Shown in pieces: positions 44,175 to 52,981 of a stretch of 64,000 nt of DNA. Each line of letters starts with the position of its first letter. Position 1 is the stretch's first letter. The notes beneath the pieces were generated by a model. The model was given only the letters and a program-made list of their open reading frames with translations. It was not told the origin of the DNA and searched no databases. The position numbers and the translations under genes were made by a program. Source of the DNA: Prevotella sp. (GTDB lineage: Bacteria > Bacteroidota > Bacteroidia > Bacteroidales > Bacteroidaceae); NCBI GenBank assembly GCA_017478025.1, contig JAFVGZ010000028.1:120051-184050 (forward strand), written 5' to 3'.

Positions 44175-44564
44175 CTATTTATATTCATTTAATTTCTCGA
44201 TGACTTTTATATCTGCAGGCAACCATTTCACGCTGTCCAGTTCATTGTTTTTCAGCCAACGAGCAGCTTCGTGTTCATTTAAGTGCAGCGCTTCTGTCAA
44301 TAGCGAACAGATATAACAATGCATGGTAAGATGAAACTTCGGATAGTCATACTCCACAGTACAAAGGAACTCATCCACGCTGATTTCCGTCGACAGTTCC
44401 TCACGAATCTCCCGCTTCAGAGCTTCCTCAGGCGATTCTCCAGCTTCCATCTTCCCGCCAGGAAACTCCCACCAGTCCTTCCATTCGCCATAACCTCGCT
44501 GTGTGGCAAAGGTTCTTCCCTGATCATCATGTATTATTGCGGCAACTACGTTTATTGTTTTCAT
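44175..44564 (-). CDS. NUDIX hydrolase, MutT-like
   Basis: This 129-residue enzyme has the NUDIX box as GGKMEAGESPEEALKREI followed by REEL, and WWEFPGGK at its start, as in 8-oxo-dGTP/(d)CTP pyrophosphohydrolases. It follows the DUF3427 remnant by 3 bp, a pairing also seen with intact DUF3427 helicases. It is the last gene of the island operon. A role in nucleotide-pool cleansing or in defence is possible. Confidence 0.9.
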   Translation of the reverse strand: MKTINVVAAIIHDDQGRTFATQRGYGEWKDWWEFPGGKMEAGESPEEALKREIREELSTEISVDEFLCTVEYDYPKFHLTMHCYICSLLTEALHLNEHEAARWLKNNELDSVKWLPADIKVIEKLNEYK

Positions 44565-44567
44565 TTG

Positions 44568-45044
44568 TTATACGGCTTTTATGAATTGTGGAAGTATTGG
44601 TTGGTGCATACGCCAGTCAATGCTCATTGGTTTGTCATCACGAGAAGAAATATAGTCAACTAATCCAAAGCAATAGAATGGGCATGTGTTGCCAAAGCCA
44701 TCATGTTTGTTTTCTCGTACAAACAGTAAGAATTTCTTTTTATTCTTTTCTTGTTCTACGAAACGTTTTCCTTTTCCTTGATGTGTATCTGTATTCTGCG
44801 ATTTCCAATGGAACTGGTTTTCACTAACAACATAATCATCATACATTGTTGATGCAGAAAAATCCTTATCAGACTTATTCAATGTTACAAAGAATAATTC
44901 TGTATTCATTTCTTCTTTACCGATTGCCAATACCAAACGCGTTACATTCTCAGAAGAAGGTCGTATGTCGATTGAACTTGTATGGGTACTTGTACGGGTA
45001 CTTGTATGGGTGTCGTTCTCGTCATCCTTATACCCAATCAGCAT
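44568..45044 (-). pseudogene. DUF3427 domain remnant of a lost helicase
   Basis: The 158 residues contain the end of a DUF3427 domain: LFFVTLNKSDKDFSASTMYD, FHWKSQNTDTHQGKGKRF, FLLFVRENKHDGFGNT and a PFYCFGLVDYISS stretch. Intact relatives carry an N-terminal PLD nuclease and DEAD/DEAH helicase of many hundreds of residues, absent here. The first 25 residues (NDTHTSTRTSTHTSS) look like junction filler. The ATG overlaps the end of the VbhA-like fragment (ATGCTGA). I infer a deletion that removed the helicase core. The stump could still be translated. Confidence 0.7.
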
Positions 45045-45193
45045 ATATCGTTCTTCAGATAGTCAGACACACGAAGCCCATCTACGTCTTGAAGTCCTAT
45101 TGCAGTACGCCAAGCCGAAACCCGCTCACGTTTATGTGGCTCTGCCACACGTTCGTAAGCCTCAAAGTCAATATATTTCTTCTTTTCGCTCAT
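45038..45193 (-). pseudogene. Truncated VbhA-like antitoxin
   Basis: This 51-codon frame begins MSEKKKYIDFEAYERV and includes KRERVSAWRTAIGLQDVDGL, which resembles the N-terminus of VbhA-family antitoxin proteins common beside Fic or mobile-element genes in Bacteroidales. It stops after SDYLKNDIC, where relatives continue with further helices. No Fic toxin is seen in the window. It overlaps the DUF3427 remnant, so both look like products of one rearrangement. Confidence 0.55.
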
Positions 45194-45249
45194 ATCTCGT
45201 CTTACTTTATACTTATAACGTTTTCATCTTGTTCTATATTATTCTACTT

Positions 45250-46935
45250 CTATATAGGTTCAAATTCCCTTTCAATAACAGTAACATCAGTGGGGTCTCT
45301 CTCAATGTTCGCCACTAAAGTTCGATTCAAAGAGAAATATTCACAATCTATAGGTGCTTCTCGTATGGGATACTGAGGTGTACCTTTCGTCTTGTATCGC
45401 CTACAAATCTTCTCCGTTAAGCCATAGCTGTTTACTTCCGATAAAAAGAAACACAGCTCGCAATAGCAAGCCTTTCTCTTTTTCTGATAGCACTTTAGTA
45501 GTGAATATATTTTTGCCTCGTACAGGTCCATAGTCTGTTCTGCAAATATAATCTCACAAACGGTACTGCGTTTTCTGTTGTTAATCTCTGAACAGGAAAC
45601 TATGTCCAAGTGATACTTCCCGCTTGAAAAGAGTTCAAATTTCTCAATGCCTCTGTCAATTTCAGTGCGGTCAACAGTACCACTATTATTCTTTTTGAAG
45701 TTCAAAAACGTCGCTCTACCTTCTCCGATAGCGTTATCTTGCAATGTCATGAGCGATTCCTCATTGTAAACTTCCAATTCAACAATTCTATTATCCAAAG
45801 AAGTTACGTCCACATGACAACTCCCAGCATCTATGCTTATTATAATAGCCTGGTCAAACGTGTCTGCTCTTTTAATGACTAAGTCGCACTTATATTTGGT
45901 ATTGGGAAACATGTAGTCCTTTAGGCACTCAACATATCCATGCTTTTTCAAATCGTATGGAATGTGTTTATCCTTGACGCATTCTTCTTGTTTGTAAAAA
46001 GTACAAGACGAACTATCGCAACACGACAGGTGTTGTGGTATGGAAATTAGGAAACCTTTTGAAGCGTAGAACTTGGCATAAATTATCTCCTTTGCTGCCT
46101 CATGCAAATACAAATCATCTTCACAAGGTGGTTGTTCCTCAACATGAGTAAACAGGTAAGAGCCATCATCGTCAACATCTATAGTCATTTCTTTTCCGCA
46201 AGCCAAACAATAATATGAATGCTCGTTCATATTAGCCATATCGTCCCTAAGATTTACCAATTGCCCATTATCATCCTTGGCAAAAGTCCTATTCAAGCGA
46301 CGATACTCATCATAATAGTCATCATATCTGTCACAATAGCCAGACCCAGAAGCATGTCCAGCTTTTCTATTCGTCACGCTAATATCACGAATCCATTTCC
46401 TGTTCTCTACAGAATTCATAATGAACTCTTTTATGGCAACAGGATCAAGAGAGCATCCGTTTAAGTCAATCTCAATACAATCAATATGAGCAGAAATTAT
46501 TTTGCCCCTCTTCTTCGTATCTACTGCGTGTGTACGCTTAAACTCTATCCATAGACTCTTGTCCTCATTATAACCAATACAATCTGGACGAAGCCTTGTG
46601 TCTTTATCATAGAACTCAACTTCGACCCTGTCAAAACGATGCTGTTCTCCCAGCCTTCCATCAAATCTGTTTGGGAGGAACACACACTTTGATTCCGATA
46701 GTACATCTTTGGCCATCTTGTGAAGAGCAGACTCAACAGCACCTACACAATCAGCCCCACTTAGATGTGCAAAATGGTGAATCATTTTTTCTCCATCGCC
46801 ACCATTTTTAGCACACAGCGCACTTTTACAATGAGGACAAACGCAGCCGCATTCATTACCATTTGGTACTTCATCCACATGTACCAAATCACCCTCTTGA
46901 TTGAGAGCCCATGTAAGGTATGCTTTGCTGCTCAT
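45250..46935 (-). CDS. CoiA-like nuclease with internal duplication
   Basis: This 561-residue protein has a CoiA-type unit in residues 30-185: zinc-finger cysteines C33/C36 and HHFAH (53-57), LHKMAK (71-76), then the nuclease core RPDCIG (Asp118) and WIEFKRTHAVD (Glu131, Lys133). Residues about 240-420 repeat the order: C243/C246, FTH (262-264), LHEAAK (277-282), KCDLVI (Asp351) and IISIDAGSCHVD, where the ExK is lost. A cysteine-rich patch ends the protein. CoiA-like proteins occur in competence and in defence islands. Here it lies 27 bp behind the DUF4209 gene in the island operon, so defence is the better guess. Confidence 0.75.
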   Translation of the reverse strand: MSSKAYLTWALNQEGDLVHVDEVPNGNECGCVCPHCKSALCAKNGGDGEKMIHHFAHLSGADCVGAVESALHKMAKDVLSESKCVFLPNRFDGRLGEQHRFDRVEVEFYDKDTRLRPDCIGYNEDKSLWIEFKRTHAVDTKKRGKIISAHIDCIEIDLNGCSLDPVAIKEFIMNSVENRKWIRDISVTNRKAGHASGSGYCDRYDDYYDEYRRLNRTFAKDDNGQLVNLRDDMANMNEHSYYCLACGKEMTIDVDDDGSYLFTHVEEQPPCEDDLYLHEAAKEIIYAKFYASKGFLISIPQHLSCCDSSSCTFYKQEECVKDKHIPYDLKKHGYVECLKDYMFPNTKYKCDLVIKRADTFDQAIIISIDAGSCHVDVTSLDNRIVELEVYNEESLMTLQDNAIGEGRATFLNFKKNNSGTVDRTEIDRGIEKFELFSSGKYHLDIVSCSEINNRKRSTVCEIIFAEQTMDLYEAKIYSLLKCYQKKRKACYCELCFFLSEVNSYGLTEKICRRYKTKGTPQYPIREAPIDCEYFSLNRTLVANIERDPTDVTVIEREFEPI

Positions 46936-46962
46936 TGTGTCGTGAATTTAAATTATTACTGA

Positions 46963-48720
46963 TTATTTCAGTTTATCTATTTCTAGAGATCTTGCATCAT
47001 AACCAGTCAACCCTTCTGGAATATCCATTGCGCTAACTTTCAACAAACAATGAAGAACAGTTATCGCATTGTTTATTGAATAATCCGCAATACAGGTAAT
47101 ACCATGAGCAATATCGTTTCTAAGATTCTTCCCCTGTTTAGTAAGAATACCTCTGAGCATTTTTAAAGATGCGGAAGAAAGGACAACTCTTTGTTTTCGC
47201 ATTTGATACTTTTCTATTTTATCAAACAACTGTTCTAATGGAATTTCGTCATGACTTTTCTCTTTTACCGTGTTGATTAACAAATGTCGGCAAGCATCTC
47301 TTAGGCATCCTTCAATTTTTGTGACTAAGGAATCTATTGAACAAAGATAATCCCCTCTATAAGTGCCTTCACTCATTATTTCAGATGTGATTTCAAAACA
47401 AATAGAATAGATTGACGGACGCATAATATCCAGCCACGACTCATGCGATTTCCTAAGGTTCCTGTTTACAGTCAACCTACCTCTCCCCAACCAAGTCGAG
47501 GAGAGATATTCACACAATTTGGTTCCTGAAAAAGAGCCATTCTCTATAAGTTCTTTGATGGATGCAAGAATTGGGCATAATGTTATCAGATCATATTGGC
47601 TGTGATACTGAAGGTTCATTATTTTTGAACTATAAAAGCCGTCTCCAGAATGAGGGTTACCATTGACATCTATGAATGATGTCCTTATTCCAAGCCTTTT
47701 GAATTCTGTCAATGGAGGTTGCTCATCAACATTCTCAGGAGGAAGTAACGAATCATCTAAAGCCAATGTCATTAAAGGGAATGAACTATTTTGAATAGTG
47801 AGAATTTGGGGATGGAATATATGTCGGGGAAATCTCCATGACTTTGTTATGGATTCCATTCCCTTACCTTCAATTTTGGCGATAAGAAACTGTCTATAAT
47901 TGGCTTCTGCCTCATCATAGAAGCCTCCGTTTTCTAGATAAATGCTTTTGTTGAGCAAGTTTTCCGACAACGTGCTATCAATCGGATGCTGCTTAATGAT
48001 TATATCCTCATTCTCAGCAAGCCTATGATTTATTTCTCGGATTACATTATTCTTATTGTGTGGAATGCACTTTAATATAAGATTGAAATAATTGTAGTTG
48101 TCATTATAGGATTCGGATATACAATCGATTAAATGATATCTGGCTGTGAAGGCTTCAACTTGCTTGGCTTTTAGGAAAGAAAACGAATAGGCATTGACAA
48201 TGAGCCTAAACTTTAGCATCAACATATAGTCAGAAGAAAGGACCTTGTCAATAGCATCTAATACATCTTCTTCGCGATGTTTATATGTTTTACTGTTATA
48301 GATAAGTGATTTCAGAACCCATGACAAATCAGTTTCTTTGTACTCTTTGGGATGCGATACAACTTCTAGGTAATTCTCTATGATTCTACCTATATATTTT
48401 GATGTCTTTTTTCCTTGAGCATTGGATAATACATCATAATAATAGCCTGCGAGTAAGGGTTCATCAATTGTGTTAAGTCGTGATTCTTCAAGAAATATTA
48501 TATCCTCCTTCGATAAGTGGATGGAATCATGGAAAGGTATATAGTCACGTGTCATTGGGGCATAATTCTGACTGCATAACATGACTTTATAGTCTGCCAA
48601 GCACAATGATTCTGCATTGCCGTTTGAAAGGATTTCTCCTTTTGAAACATGCAACAAATCGAATCTGTCGGTAAAACCCTTCAGAGCATTAAGACTCTCT
48701 ATGAAACTGGCACCTTTCAT
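46963..48720 (-). CDS. DUF4209 protein with RNxxxHG motif
   Basis: This 585-residue, mostly helical protein is unknown over its first 500 residues. Near the C-terminus, LRNDIAHG (533-540) fits the RNxxxHG motif that defines DUF4209, a HEPN-like pattern; the family includes eukaryotic ERMARD. HEPN RNases often act as abortive-infection toxins. It starts 3 bp after the specificity subunit stop, so it is part of the restriction operon. Effector activity is inferred from motif and context only. Confidence 0.7.
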   Translation of the reverse strand: MKGASFIESLNALKGFTDRFDLLHVSKGEILSNGNAESLCLADYKVMLCSQNYAPMTRDYIPFHDSIHLSKEDIIFLEESRLNTIDEPLLAGYYYDVLSNAQGKKTSKYIGRIIENYLEVVSHPKEYKETDLSWVLKSLIYNSKTYKHREEDVLDAIDKVLSSDYMLMLKFRLIVNAYSFSFLKAKQVEAFTARYHLIDCISESYNDNYNYFNLILKCIPHNKNNVIREINHRLAENEDIIIKQHPIDSTLSENLLNKSIYLENGGFYDEAEANYRQFLIAKIEGKGMESITKSWRFPRHIFHPQILTIQNSSFPLMTLALDDSLLPPENVDEQPPLTEFKRLGIRTSFIDVNGNPHSGDGFYSSKIMNLQYHSQYDLITLCPILASIKELIENGSFSGTKLCEYLSSTWLGRGRLTVNRNLRKSHESWLDIMRPSIYSICFEITSEIMSEGTYRGDYLCSIDSLVTKIEGCLRDACRHLLINTVKEKSHDEIPLEQLFDKIEKYQMRKQRVVLSSASLKMLRGILTKQGKNLRNDIAHGITCIADYSINNAITVLHCLLKVSAMDIPEGLTGYDARSLEIDKLK

Positions 48721-48723
48721 ATT

Positions 48724-50127
48724 TTAATTTAAAATCATCTGTTCCACTTCTTTTTTTGCATTCTCGAGAATAGTCTTACCCTCTTCTTGCAGTTGTTTTG
48801 CTTGCTGGCGAATTGCATAGATGTGATTCGCAATATCCTTTTGTTTGACAATAGGTGGAAGTGGAATGGGCATACTTCGATATTCTTGTGCATTAATATT
48901 TGCTTGTACCGCAGGTCTTTGAATTGTATCAACCCAGTACTTATAAATATTACTATTGCAATAATAAAACAAATAATCCGCATCTATTAGATTTTCATTA
49001 AGAAAATATCTTATTAAATAGCCTGCAAATATTGCTTGTTCTTCCAAAAACTTGTGAATATAGCAACGACCAACGGACCCACTTCTAGCAAAAAGAATAT
49101 CATTTGGTTTCAACAAATAGGCATTTTCAATGTTAGACGCAGTTTTCTTGTCAGTCTGTTTTAGGTTTCCATATTCATCTATATCTGTGATTCTTATATA
49201 CCTTACATCCCCTTTTTTATACTCGACAGCACTTTCATTCGCCCCGTATTGTCCATTATTAAATGAGACATCACGAAGGGTCACCCATGTATATCTACCT
49301 TTTAGGCTTTTGATAAAAGAATAATTCTTGTTGAATTTTGGGTCAAGTCTATCTTCCAAATCACTTCGGTTCACCAAGAAGATCCTACTCTTAAAATCTG
49401 ATTTTATTTCAGGTAGAGTAATTCCAAGTTCATCGAGAATATATGCGTCAATGCTATCCAGAAGTTTTTGGCCTTCGGATTCCTTTTGTTTCTTTAATTC
49501 TATAGCTCTATCAATTGGGGAAAAGTCTATACCTTCAATTATTGGAAGATTTTTAACTGAAGGATAATCTAAAGCAGGTCTGGTCCCTCCAGTTGAGTGA
49601 CGAGATGCAATCTTTTCTATTATATCCAAATTTAGATATCTAGCAAGATATTTGCTATTTTCTTTATTACCCGTTTTAACAACAACCATGTGTTGGTTGG
49701 TGTTACCAATAAATCCTTCTGGTGCAACAGATGCGATAGCCATTCGTCCGACACCAGTAATTTTCACGAGCAAATCTCCTTCAGAAACTTGACTTCTAGA
49801 GAGCATTCCTTCATGCGTCTCCTTATTGATGTACAAACAATCATCAAATGATAACGTACCATCAGTGTTAAGATTCTGTACTCTAAGGAATGGAACTCCA
49901 GTTTCCTTGTCTGCATAGTATTTGTCACCTTCCGTCTTTTTGGGTGTTGCACCTCCAGATACAGAAAAAGCATAGTCACGCAATTTATGAGAAGACTTCT
50001 CTCGTATAGTCTTCTCTAAATCTGCAATAGAAGGCATATAAAACTCTGGTTCTAACCGTCCTTCAATCTCCGACCGTTGAACGATGAAGATTTTGTTATT
50101 ATCGATATATTGAGGAACTGTATACAT
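48724..50127 (-). CDS. Restriction-modification specificity subunit (HsdS-like)
   Basis: This 467-residue protein has two target-recognition domains, each followed by a helical spacer: FLRVQNLNTDGTLSFDDCLY with STGGTRPALDYPSVKNLPI, then IRITDIDEYGNLKQTDKK with QRPAVQANINAQEYRSMPI. The spacers (AIELKKQKESEGQKLLDSID; IYAIRQQAKQLQEEGKTIL) form the expected coiled-coil arms. Two domains imply a bipartite target. The start overlaps the upstream stop (TAATG), which indicates coupling. Confidence 0.92.
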   Translation of the reverse strand: MYTVPQYIDNNKIFIVQRSEIEGRLEPEFYMPSIADLEKTIREKSSHKLRDYAFSVSGGATPKKTEGDKYYADKETGVPFLRVQNLNTDGTLSFDDCLYINKETHEGMLSRSQVSEGDLLVKITGVGRMAIASVAPEGFIGNTNQHMVVVKTGNKENSKYLARYLNLDIIEKIASRHSTGGTRPALDYPSVKNLPIIEGIDFSPIDRAIELKKQKESEGQKLLDSIDAYILDELGITLPEIKSDFKSRIFLVNRSDLEDRLDPKFNKNYSFIKSLKGRYTWVTLRDVSFNNGQYGANESAVEYKKGDVRYIRITDIDEYGNLKQTDKKTASNIENAYLLKPNDILFARSGSVGRCYIHKFLEEQAIFAGYLIRYFLNENLIDADYLFYYCNSNIYKYWVDTIQRPAVQANINAQEYRSMPIPLPPIVKQKDIANHIYAIRQQAKQLQEEGKTILENAKKEVEQMILN

Positions 50128-52301
50128 TATACTCTATCCAAACTATCAATGAACTTTTTTAATTCTTCACCAATAATATCCAACTCGTTAACCGCAGTTT
50201 TCTTACCTGTTGCATCATAGCCTATCTCTTCTGCTATTGCCATGAAGATAGGATAATCAGGGAGTTCCTTCTGTTTGCGTGCCAGATAGTTATCTATAAG
50301 CGTTGACTTTAAATCGTCAATTTTAGCAGCATACTCTGCCAATAACCCCGCGTTCCAGTCTTTGTATATTTGAGTTTGCTTAATAGCAGTAGATGACTTT
50401 AAATTGTGCGACTTCAGCGAATCAACCTTTTCTTTCTGTTTCTGCCTAATTTCCCTATCCCAGAGATCTCTTTTCGTAATGTAGTCAGCATCTTCCAGAA
50501 GCTTCGCCTCAATTGCTTTCTTCTTGCTTTCAAGTTCTTCCGTATGATACTTTGGCCATTTCTTAAGGAATAACACTGAACTTTTAACTCCAGCTCCATT
50601 TGCTGCAAACGCTGTTTGTGGCATACTCACAACAGCAACAATGCGGAACCAGTCTTCCAGTTGAGTACGTACATACTGCATGCTGCTATTTGTAAGAATG
50701 CCATCAGGTAATACAATAGCGAGCATTCCACCTTCTTTGAGGAATAAATAATCCTGCTCAATAAAGAGAACTTCACTTTGTTGACCGTCACGTGTATTAT
50801 CACCAGCCTTTGCTTTGACTGCAAGCCAATCTTCTTCTTTTTTTCCTAACTGATAGGTTTTAAGGTATGCTTGTTCTGTCTGGCGAATATTACTTCCGAA
50901 AGGCGGATTAGTAATGATAAAATCGAATGTTCCATATTCAAAGCCCTTATTACCCGTTCTTTCTTTAATAGTAGCGTCAGAAACAAGTCCATCAGATGTT
51001 ATGACATTTGTATGACCATCATCATGAATAATCATATTCATCTTGGCTGCACGTGAAATCTGCTCATTGATTTCTATTCCATAAAGGTTCTTTTCGGCAA
51101 AGTCATGCCAATAAGGGAACCACTTGGCATATTGCTTTGTATCATTCTTGTAGTTTGGATAATAACCTGTGGCTTCGTTTCGTACTTTATTGAGAGCATA
51201 AAGCAAGAATCCGCCACTACCACATGATGTATCCAATACTTTTGAATCATGCGTAATAGGAAGCACGTCAACAATAAATTTAACGATTTCACGAGGTGTA
51301 AAGTATTGCCCGAAATTACCACGAAAGAATGAACCCATAAAAGTTTCGAACGCACGGCCTTTACTATCAAGGTCTGTTTCTCCAAGGTTTACACTTTCAA
51401 GATAGCTCACAACTGTCCTGATTTTCTCAGGGGTTAATCGAATGTTGTCACGAAACACTTCTGCATCACGCTTTCGACCTTCTTCATAAAGATCTTTTAT
51501 TCTGTTATACAGATTGTCATTTTCTTTAAGCCTACGTTTGTGCTCGTCCTTTTCTTCTTTCTTTGATATTGTTATGATTTGGAAATCGTATGGTTCACCC
51601 ATCTTTCTTGGCTTGCGTTCATCCCAGATCTTGCAAAATATGAGCTTATCAAGTTCATCAAAAGCTTCAGATGGATTCAACTGGCCTCCAGCCCATAATG
51701 CTTCATGAGCTTGTTTAAAACGACGTGTCAAATCTGCTTGGTCAATAATAGACAAATCAAAGAAACGCTGTTTCCCGTCTTCTTTCGGAAGATGTTCTGC
51801 ACCATAAACATACTTGTAGTTAGCTATTTCTTGAACACCATATTGAGGAATATCAGGAAGCTGATTACGTGTATTTTGTGTCTTGTCGACTTCAAAATAC
51901 TCATTCTTAATACCAGAGGTTACCCAAACATATTTAACCTCGCCAGGCAAAGCAAATGCATAACTATATGCTTGATTGATGGCTTGTTGAAACTCAGCCT
52001 CGCTTACTTCTTGCTTTTTACATTCAACAAGAATTAAAGGTCTGAGGCACAATTCATCACCATAGACAACAATATCAGCCTCCTTAACTTCGCTTCCCAT
52101 CGTTACGGGCACAAACAAGCGAATAAGAGACACTGGATAATTATAGTCAAGTATCAACTGAAGAAAAGTTAATGCTTGTACCTTTTCTTCGGGATCGTTA
52201 TAATTGCGCTCTTTCTTTTGCCATATATATTTAATTCGAGACTTATCCTCGTTGAGGGAAATAAGTCCTTTTTCTATTCCTATTTGTACATAATCTTTCA
52301 T
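50127..52301 (-). CDS. Fused endonuclease-methyltransferase (BcgI-like layout)
   Basis: Residues about 40-130 form an HSDR_N-type PD-(D/E)xK nuclease (EADIVVYG with Asp76; LVECKKQE with Glu93 and Lys95). Residues about 290-620 are an N6-adenine methyltransferase with VLDTSCGSGGFL (355-366) and ITNPPFGS (463-470). The C-terminal 120 residues are helical. No helicase or translocase motor gene accompanies it. One cutting-and-modifying subunit plus a separate S subunit is the type IIB (BcgI) arrangement. An alternative is a type I methylase whose HsdR lies elsewhere, but the intact ExK in the N-terminal domain argues for self-cleavage. Confidence 0.85.
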   Translation of the reverse strand: MKDYVQIGIEKGLISLNEDKSRIKYIWQKKERNYNDPEEKVQALTFLQLILDYNYPVSLIRLFVPVTMGSEVKEADIVVYGDELCLRPLILVECKKQEVSEAEFQQAINQAYSYAFALPGEVKYVWVTSGIKNEYFEVDKTQNTRNQLPDIPQYGVQEIANYKYVYGAEHLPKEDGKQRFFDLSIIDQADLTRRFKQAHEALWAGGQLNPSEAFDELDKLIFCKIWDERKPRKMGEPYDFQIITISKKEEKDEHKRRLKENDNLYNRIKDLYEEGRKRDAEVFRDNIRLTPEKIRTVVSYLESVNLGETDLDSKGRAFETFMGSFFRGNFGQYFTPREIVKFIVDVLPITHDSKVLDTSCGSGGFLLYALNKVRNEATGYYPNYKNDTKQYAKWFPYWHDFAEKNLYGIEINEQISRAAKMNMIIHDDGHTNVITSDGLVSDATIKERTGNKGFEYGTFDFIITNPPFGSNIRQTEQAYLKTYQLGKKEEDWLAVKAKAGDNTRDGQQSEVLFIEQDYLFLKEGGMLAIVLPDGILTNSSMQYVRTQLEDWFRIVAVVSMPQTAFAANGAGVKSSVLFLKKWPKYHTEELESKKKAIEAKLLEDADYITKRDLWDREIRQKQKEKVDSLKSHNLKSSTAIKQTQIYKDWNAGLLAEYAAKIDDLKSTLIDNYLARKQKELPDYPIFMAIAEEIGYDATGKKTAVNELDIIGEELKKFIDSLDRV

Positions 52302-52321
52302 TTTAATCCCAGATTAAATTA

Positions 52322-52975
52322 TTATAGATACTTTGGTTTCTCTATCACCATATACTTAGCACCACTTTTAACAAGTGTGCCCCAACCATACGGACAGTTA
52401 TCTTGCAGGTAGATGGATTGCTTAGTAATGGTTTTGTCATTCTTGTCATCGTATGATTCTAAGGTTACACTGACAAGAGTAATGTACTTGCTACCTTGTT
52501 CAGAATCTTCTACCCAGTATTTGTCTTCTTCACAGTCGAGCCATTTGTTTGTGATAATCTCCTTTTCAATTTGCTGTGCAAGTGCTAGTCTTTCTTCGGC
52601 ATCGGGGAGCATCTCTGTCAACTTGCGATTATATTCCTTGCATAGTGCTTTCGCTTTTTTCTTATCCGTCAGTTGTCTAACTTCTGCATCGTATTGGCGC
52701 ATCAAACTTTTAGCCTCTTTGAGAAGGTTTTGAGAGATTGGCTTGAAGTTACAGAACTCACCTTCAACAGCAACCATAGGGAATCGACGCTGAGCATTGA
52801 TTCCCTTTTCGTCAAGCGAATACCACGTCACAATACAGAAGTCTTTATATCCTGCATTCCCTTCCACCTCGTTTATCTCCATGAAAACGAGAGGGTGCGG
52901 AGCCATTCCAACAAAGGCATCGCCTTTCTTGAAACGTGGAGTTCCTTCTTTTATTTCGTTGTCAATCTTACTCAT
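52322..52975 (-). CDS. Hypothetical protein of the restriction operon
   Basis: This 217-residue soluble protein has a beta-rich start (RFKKGDAFVGMAPHPLVFME), a charged helical middle (AKSLMRQYDAEVRQLTDKKK) and a second beta part (ITLVSVTLESYDD). I do not recognise it. It lies between the AlbA_2 regulator (6 bp) and the nuclease-methylase (20 bp), so it is likely a partner or control protein of that system. Confidence 0.7.
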   Translation of the reverse strand: MSKIDNEIKEGTPRFKKGDAFVGMAPHPLVFMEINEVEGNAGYKDFCIVTWYSLDEKGINAQRRFPMVAVEGEFCNFKPISQNLLKEAKSLMRQYDAEVRQLTDKKKAKALCKEYNRKLTEMLPDAEERLALAQQIEKEIITNKWLDCEEDKYWVEDSEQGSKYITLVSVTLESYDDKNDKTITKQSIYLQDNCPYGWGTLVKSGAKYMVIEKPKYL

Positions 52976-52981
52976 ATTGCA

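Noticed and set aside
50127-52301. Plain type I HsdM subunit
   Set aside because: The N-terminal domain keeps a complete PD-(D/E)xK motif and no hsdR is adjacent, so a fused nuclease-methylase fits better; a distant hsdR cannot be excluded.
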